From assembly GCA_934130105.1 (NCBI GenBank), contig CAKOXL010000001.1:1-64000 (forward strand): DNA of 64,000 nt, given 5' to 3'. The DNA comes from an uncultured Bacilli bacterium. Lineage in GTDB: Bacteria; Bacillota_I; Bacilli_A; RF39; UBA660. Positions 61,060 through 64,000 of the stretch are shown here, piece after piece (the stretch's first letter is position 1; every line of letters begins with the position of its first letter). The notes under the pieces are model-generated. The model was not told where the DNA came from and made no database searches. It was given only the letters and a program-made list of their open reading frames with translations. The position numbers and the translations under genes are program-made.

Positions 61060-61168
61060 TAAATTTTTCACATTTTGTTAGTAATTTCATTTTTAGTATT
61101 TAAAACATTCTATTAATTGTACTTTTTAAAAAGTTATTATATAATTAGTATAGTAAAGGAGAATAAAA

Positions 61169-63562
61169 ATGGAAGAATATCAAAACGTATTATCTAGTAC
61201 TGAACTAGAAAAAATTGATAAATATTTTAGAGCTGCCAATTATTTATCAGTAGGACAGCTTTATCTAAGAGATAATCCTCTTTTAAGAGAACCGCTAAAA
61301 TTTAGTGATATCAAAAGAAATATTGTAGGCCATTGGGGAACAGTACCAGGGCAAACATTTATCTATACCCATTTAAATCGAATTATAAAAAAATATGATT
61401 TAGATATGATTTATTTATCTGGACCAGGTCATGGTGGAAACGCTATTGTATCAGAAGTGTATTTAGAGGGAACATATAGTGAAATATACCCAAACATTAC
61501 AGAAGATATAGAAGGCATGAAAAAACTATTTAAACAATTTTCCTTCCCTGGAGGAATTTCAAGCCATGTAGCGCCAGAAACACCAGGATCTATCCATGAA
61601 GGTGGAGAACTTGGTTATAGCTTAGCTCATGCTTTTGGAGCAGTACTTGATAATCCAAACTTAATAGCTACTTGTGTAGTAGGTGATGGAGAAGCAGAAA
61701 CAGGTCCTTTAGCTACTAGTTGGCATTATAATAAATTCTTAAATCCCAAAACAGATGGAGCTATTATTCCAATTCTGCATTTAAATGGTTATAAAATAGC
61801 TAATCCTACCATTTTTTCAAGAATTAGTGAAGAAGAATTATTATCATTTTTTAAGGGCTGTGGCTACGAACCATTTATAGTAAGTGGAGATGAACCATTA
61901 ATAATGCATCAAAAAATGGCTTATACACTAGATAAAGTAGTAGAAAAAATTAAAAAAATTCAAGAAGATGCTAGAAAAAATAATAACCAAGCCCGACCAA
62001 TTTGGCCTATGATTATTTTAAAAACACCAAAAGGTTGGACAGGCCCTAAAGTAGTAGATGGAAAAGAAATAGAAAACTCCTTTAGAGCGCATCAAGTGCC
62101 AGTTATTATTTCTGAAAATTGTCCTGAAAATGTTAAGATATTAGAAGAGTGGTTAAGAAGCTATCATCCAGAAGAATTATTTGATGAAAATGGTACCTTA
62201 CTGAAAGAATTAAAGGAACTAGCTCCTATCGGAAATAAAAGAATGAGTGCTAATCCAAATGCTAATGGTGGGATACTTTTAAAAGAATTACGTACTCCCA
62301 ACTTTAGAGATTACGAAGTAAAAGTAGATGTACCTGGTGATACAATGGCTCAAGATATGAAAGAATTAGGTAGGTATGTAAGAGATTTAGTAAAACTAAA
62401 CGAAGATAAAAATAATTTTAGAATCTTTGGACCAGATGAAGCATTATCAAACCGTTTAAACTATGTATTTGAAGCTACAAATCGTCAATTTAATGCAACG
62501 ACTTATGAAAAAGATGAGTTTTTAGCACCAACCGGCAGAGTACTTGATTCATATTTATCAGAGCATGCCTGTGAAGGATGGTTAGAAGGTTACTTGTTAA
62601 CAGGTAGACATGGTTTCTTTCATACCTATGAAGCTTTTGCTCGTATCATTGATTCTATGGCAAGTCAACATGCTAAATGGTTAAAAGTAACAAAGGAGCT
62701 TCCATGGCGTAGACCAATTGCTTCTCTAAATTATGTTTTATCAAGCCACATTTGGCAACAAGATCATAATGGTTACACTCACCAAGATCCAGGCTTTTTA
62801 TCACACCTAGTAACCAAAAAAGCAGATATTGCGAGAATATATTTGCCACCAGATGCTAATTGCTTATTATCATGCTTTGATCATTGCATCAAAACAAAAA
62901 ACTATATCAACGTAATAGTAGCAAGTAAACATCCACGTCCTCAGTGGTTAACTATGGAACAAGCAGTTAAACATTGTACTCAAGGAATTGGTATTTGGGA
63001 ATGGGCAAGTAATGATAAAAATAGTGAAACTGATATCGTAATGGCATGTTGTGGTGACACACCAACTTTAGAAACTTTAGCAGCTGTTGCGATACTAAGA
63101 AGTAATTTTCCAGAAATTAAAGTTAGAGTGGTAAATGTAGTTGATCTAATGAGACTTCAGTCAAACTTAGAACATCCTCATGGTCTAACAGATGCTGATT
63201 ATGATTTACTATTTACTAAAGATAAACCAATTATCTTTGCTTTCCATGGCTATCCATCACTAATTCATCAACTAACTTATAAACGTACTAATAAAGATTT
63301 ACATGTTCATGGCTATAAAGAAGAAGGAACTATCACAACACCATTTGATATGCGTGTCCAAAACGAAATAGATCGTTATCATTTAGTAATGGATGCCTTA
63401 AAATATTTACCACAACTAGAAAATCGTGGCGCTATTTTAAATCAATGGTGTAAAGATAAATTAGTAGAACATAAAGAATATATCCGTGAATATGGTGATG
63501 ATTTAGAAGAAATTAAAAATTGGACTTGGAAAAAGGCAACTGATAATAGAGATTTAATATAG
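61169..63562 (+). CDS. xfp: Xylulose-5-phosphate/fructose-6-phosphate phosphoketolase
   Basis: 797-residue thiamine diphosphate enzyme that splits xylulose-5-phosphate or fructose-6-phosphate into acetyl phosphate and a smaller sugar phosphate, the key step of heterolactic or bifid-type fermentation. '[20 protein letters not shown]', '[20 protein letters not shown]', '[20 protein letters not shown]' and the TPP site '[17 protein letters not shown]' are as in the family, and length is normal. AAAGGAG precedes the ATG. Monocistronic; the upstream 109 bases contain its AT-rich promoter region and no gene. Confidence 0.97.
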   Translation: MEEYQNVLSSTELEKIDKYFRAANYLSVGQLYLRDNPLLREPLKFSDIKRNIVGHWGTVPGQTFIYTHLNRIIKKYDLDMIYLSGPGHGGNAIVSEVYLEGTYSEIYPNITEDIEGMKKLFKQFSFPGGISSHVAPETPGSIHEGGELGYSLAHAFGAVLDNPNLIATCVVGDGEAETGPLATSWHYNKFLNPKTDGAIIPILHLNGYKIANPTIFSRISEEELLSFFKGCGYEPFIVSGDEPLIMHQKMAYTLDKVVEKIKKIQEDARKNNNQARPIWPMIILKTPKGWTGPKVVDGKEIENSFRAHQVPVIISENCPENVKILEEWLRSYHPEELFDENGTLLKELKELAPIGNKRMSANPNANGGILLKELRTPNFRDYEVKVDVPGDTMAQDMKELGRYVRDLVKLNEDKNNFRIFGPDEALSNRLNYVFEATNRQFNATTYEKDEFLAPTGRVLDSYLSEHACEGWLEGYLLTGRHGFFHTYEAFARIIDSMASQHAKWLKVTKELPWRRPIASLNYVLSSHIWQQDHNGYTHQDPGFLSHLVTKKADIARIYLPPDANCLLSCFDHCIKTKNYINVIVASKHPRPQWLTMEQAVKHCTQGIGIWEWASNDKNSETDIVMACCGDTPTLETLAAVAILRSNFPEIKVRVVNVVDLMRLQSNLEHPHGLTDADYDLLFTKDKPIIFAFHGYPSLIHQLTYKRTNKDLHVHGYKEEGTITTPFDMRVQNEIDRYHLVMDALKYLPQLENRGAILNQWCKDKLVEHKEYIREYGDDLEEIKNWTWKKATDNRDLI

Positions 63563-63588
63563 CTATTATAAAATAAATATTTTTAACT

Positions 63589-63613
63589 AGACATTCTTTA
63601 CGAATGTCTTTTG
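63589..63613 (+). terminator. Terminator of xfp
   Basis: AGACATTC / GAATGTCT with loop TTTAC and following Ts. Confidence 0.8.
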
Positions 63614-63722
63614 TTGTTATAAATTATCATTATCAACTTAACAAAATGGTAAAACTAACTTTAACTCTTATCCTTTACTTCCTCTTATGTTATAATAATA
63701 TTAAAGAAAAGAAGTGCTTATT

Positions 63723-64000
63723 ATGATTACCAGAAAAACAAGTTCTAGAAACGATAAGAGAATATACAATAAAACAAAAAGATATCTTAAACGCATTAAT
63801 GATGATAATATAGATGAAAAAATGTTAACAGTAAAAAAAGTACTTGCAATTACAGACTATGAAGCAAGATATAACTATTTATATGATCTAATTTGTGATT
63901 ATTTAGATAATGAATTTAAAAATAAAAATATTTGTGGTTTTGATTGTGGAATATGTAAAAGAAGAAAAAGCATGATTGAAAATGGTATTATTAAAAGCTG
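63723..64000 (+). CDS. Cys-rich hypothetical protein, 5' part only
   Basis: The gene runs off the window end; 92 residues are visible, from 'MITRKTSSRNDKRIYNKTKR' on. A basic N-terminal part, a helical middle and then 'NICGFDCGICKRRKSMIENG' with three clustered Cys that could bind a metal. Ribosome site weak (AAAGAAGTG). Family not recognised. Confidence 0.55.
   Translation, partial: MITRKTSSRNDKRIYNKTKRYLKRINDDNIDEKMLTVKKVLAITDYEARYNYLYDLICDYLDNEFKNKNICGFDCGICKRRKSMIENGIIKS

Overview
The window comes from a very AT-rich, endospore-forming, low-GC Gram-positive bacterium using the standard code (TGA is a normal stop, as in tsaE and tsaB). Evidence is spoIVA and spoVIF, a PBP1A-RecU pair, DnaD, strong AGGAGG ribosome sites and the der...spoIVA...hup gene order known from Bacilli. 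The short intergenic gaps, Gly-rich surface protein and phosphoketolase fit a gut-type Bacilli/Erysipelotrichia-like organism; I cannot name the species.

Layout. 1-3201: 3' part of a large repeat-containing secreted protein. 3274-16602: housekeeping and sporulation core (cysE, der, spoVIF, spoIVA, hup, cca, dnaD, nth, mscL, a ZIP transporter, PBP1A, recU). 16746-20043: a 951-residue membrane protein of unknown role and small genes. 20139-22677: tsaE-tsaB-rimI-tsaD operon for tRNA t6A. 22684-30903: an ABC importer whose binding-protein gene is split by a 5.7-kb serine-recombinase element carrying a nuclease-like gene, an ATPase and a leucine-rich-repeat protein. 31031-42179: accessory region with regulators, an HxlR / MBL-fold / macrodomain / SirTM cluster, a TRADD-N-type membrane protein with a tail-anchored HExxH protein between two copies of a gene end, and a sigma/anti-sigma pair. 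42359-45459: VTC / DUF4956 / Cthe_2159 cluster. 45838-50761: suf Fe-S operon with an unknown gene inserted. 50925-54774: ssb, XRE regulator, pyrimidine phosphorylase, acetyltransferase, SDR. 55040-61059: type II-A CRISPR-Cas locus. 61169-63562: phosphoketolase, then a truncated Cys-rich gene.

Main observations. (1) In the CRISPR locus cas9, tracrRNA and an 8-repeat array look intact, but cas1 (frameshift), cas2 (in-frame TGA) and csn2 (in-frame TAA) are each broken, so it looks interference-competent but unable to acquire spacers. (2) The tracrRNA lies directly behind the cas9 stop codon and has a good promoter inside the end of cas9. (3) Both ends of the serine-recombinase element can be read to the base: removing it restores the binding-protein frame exactly. 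(4) The accessory region holds two possible stress/conflict modules (macrodomain-SirTM under an HxlR-type operator; TRADD-N-like membrane protein plus HExxH protein). All family calls are by reading motifs; no database search was possible.
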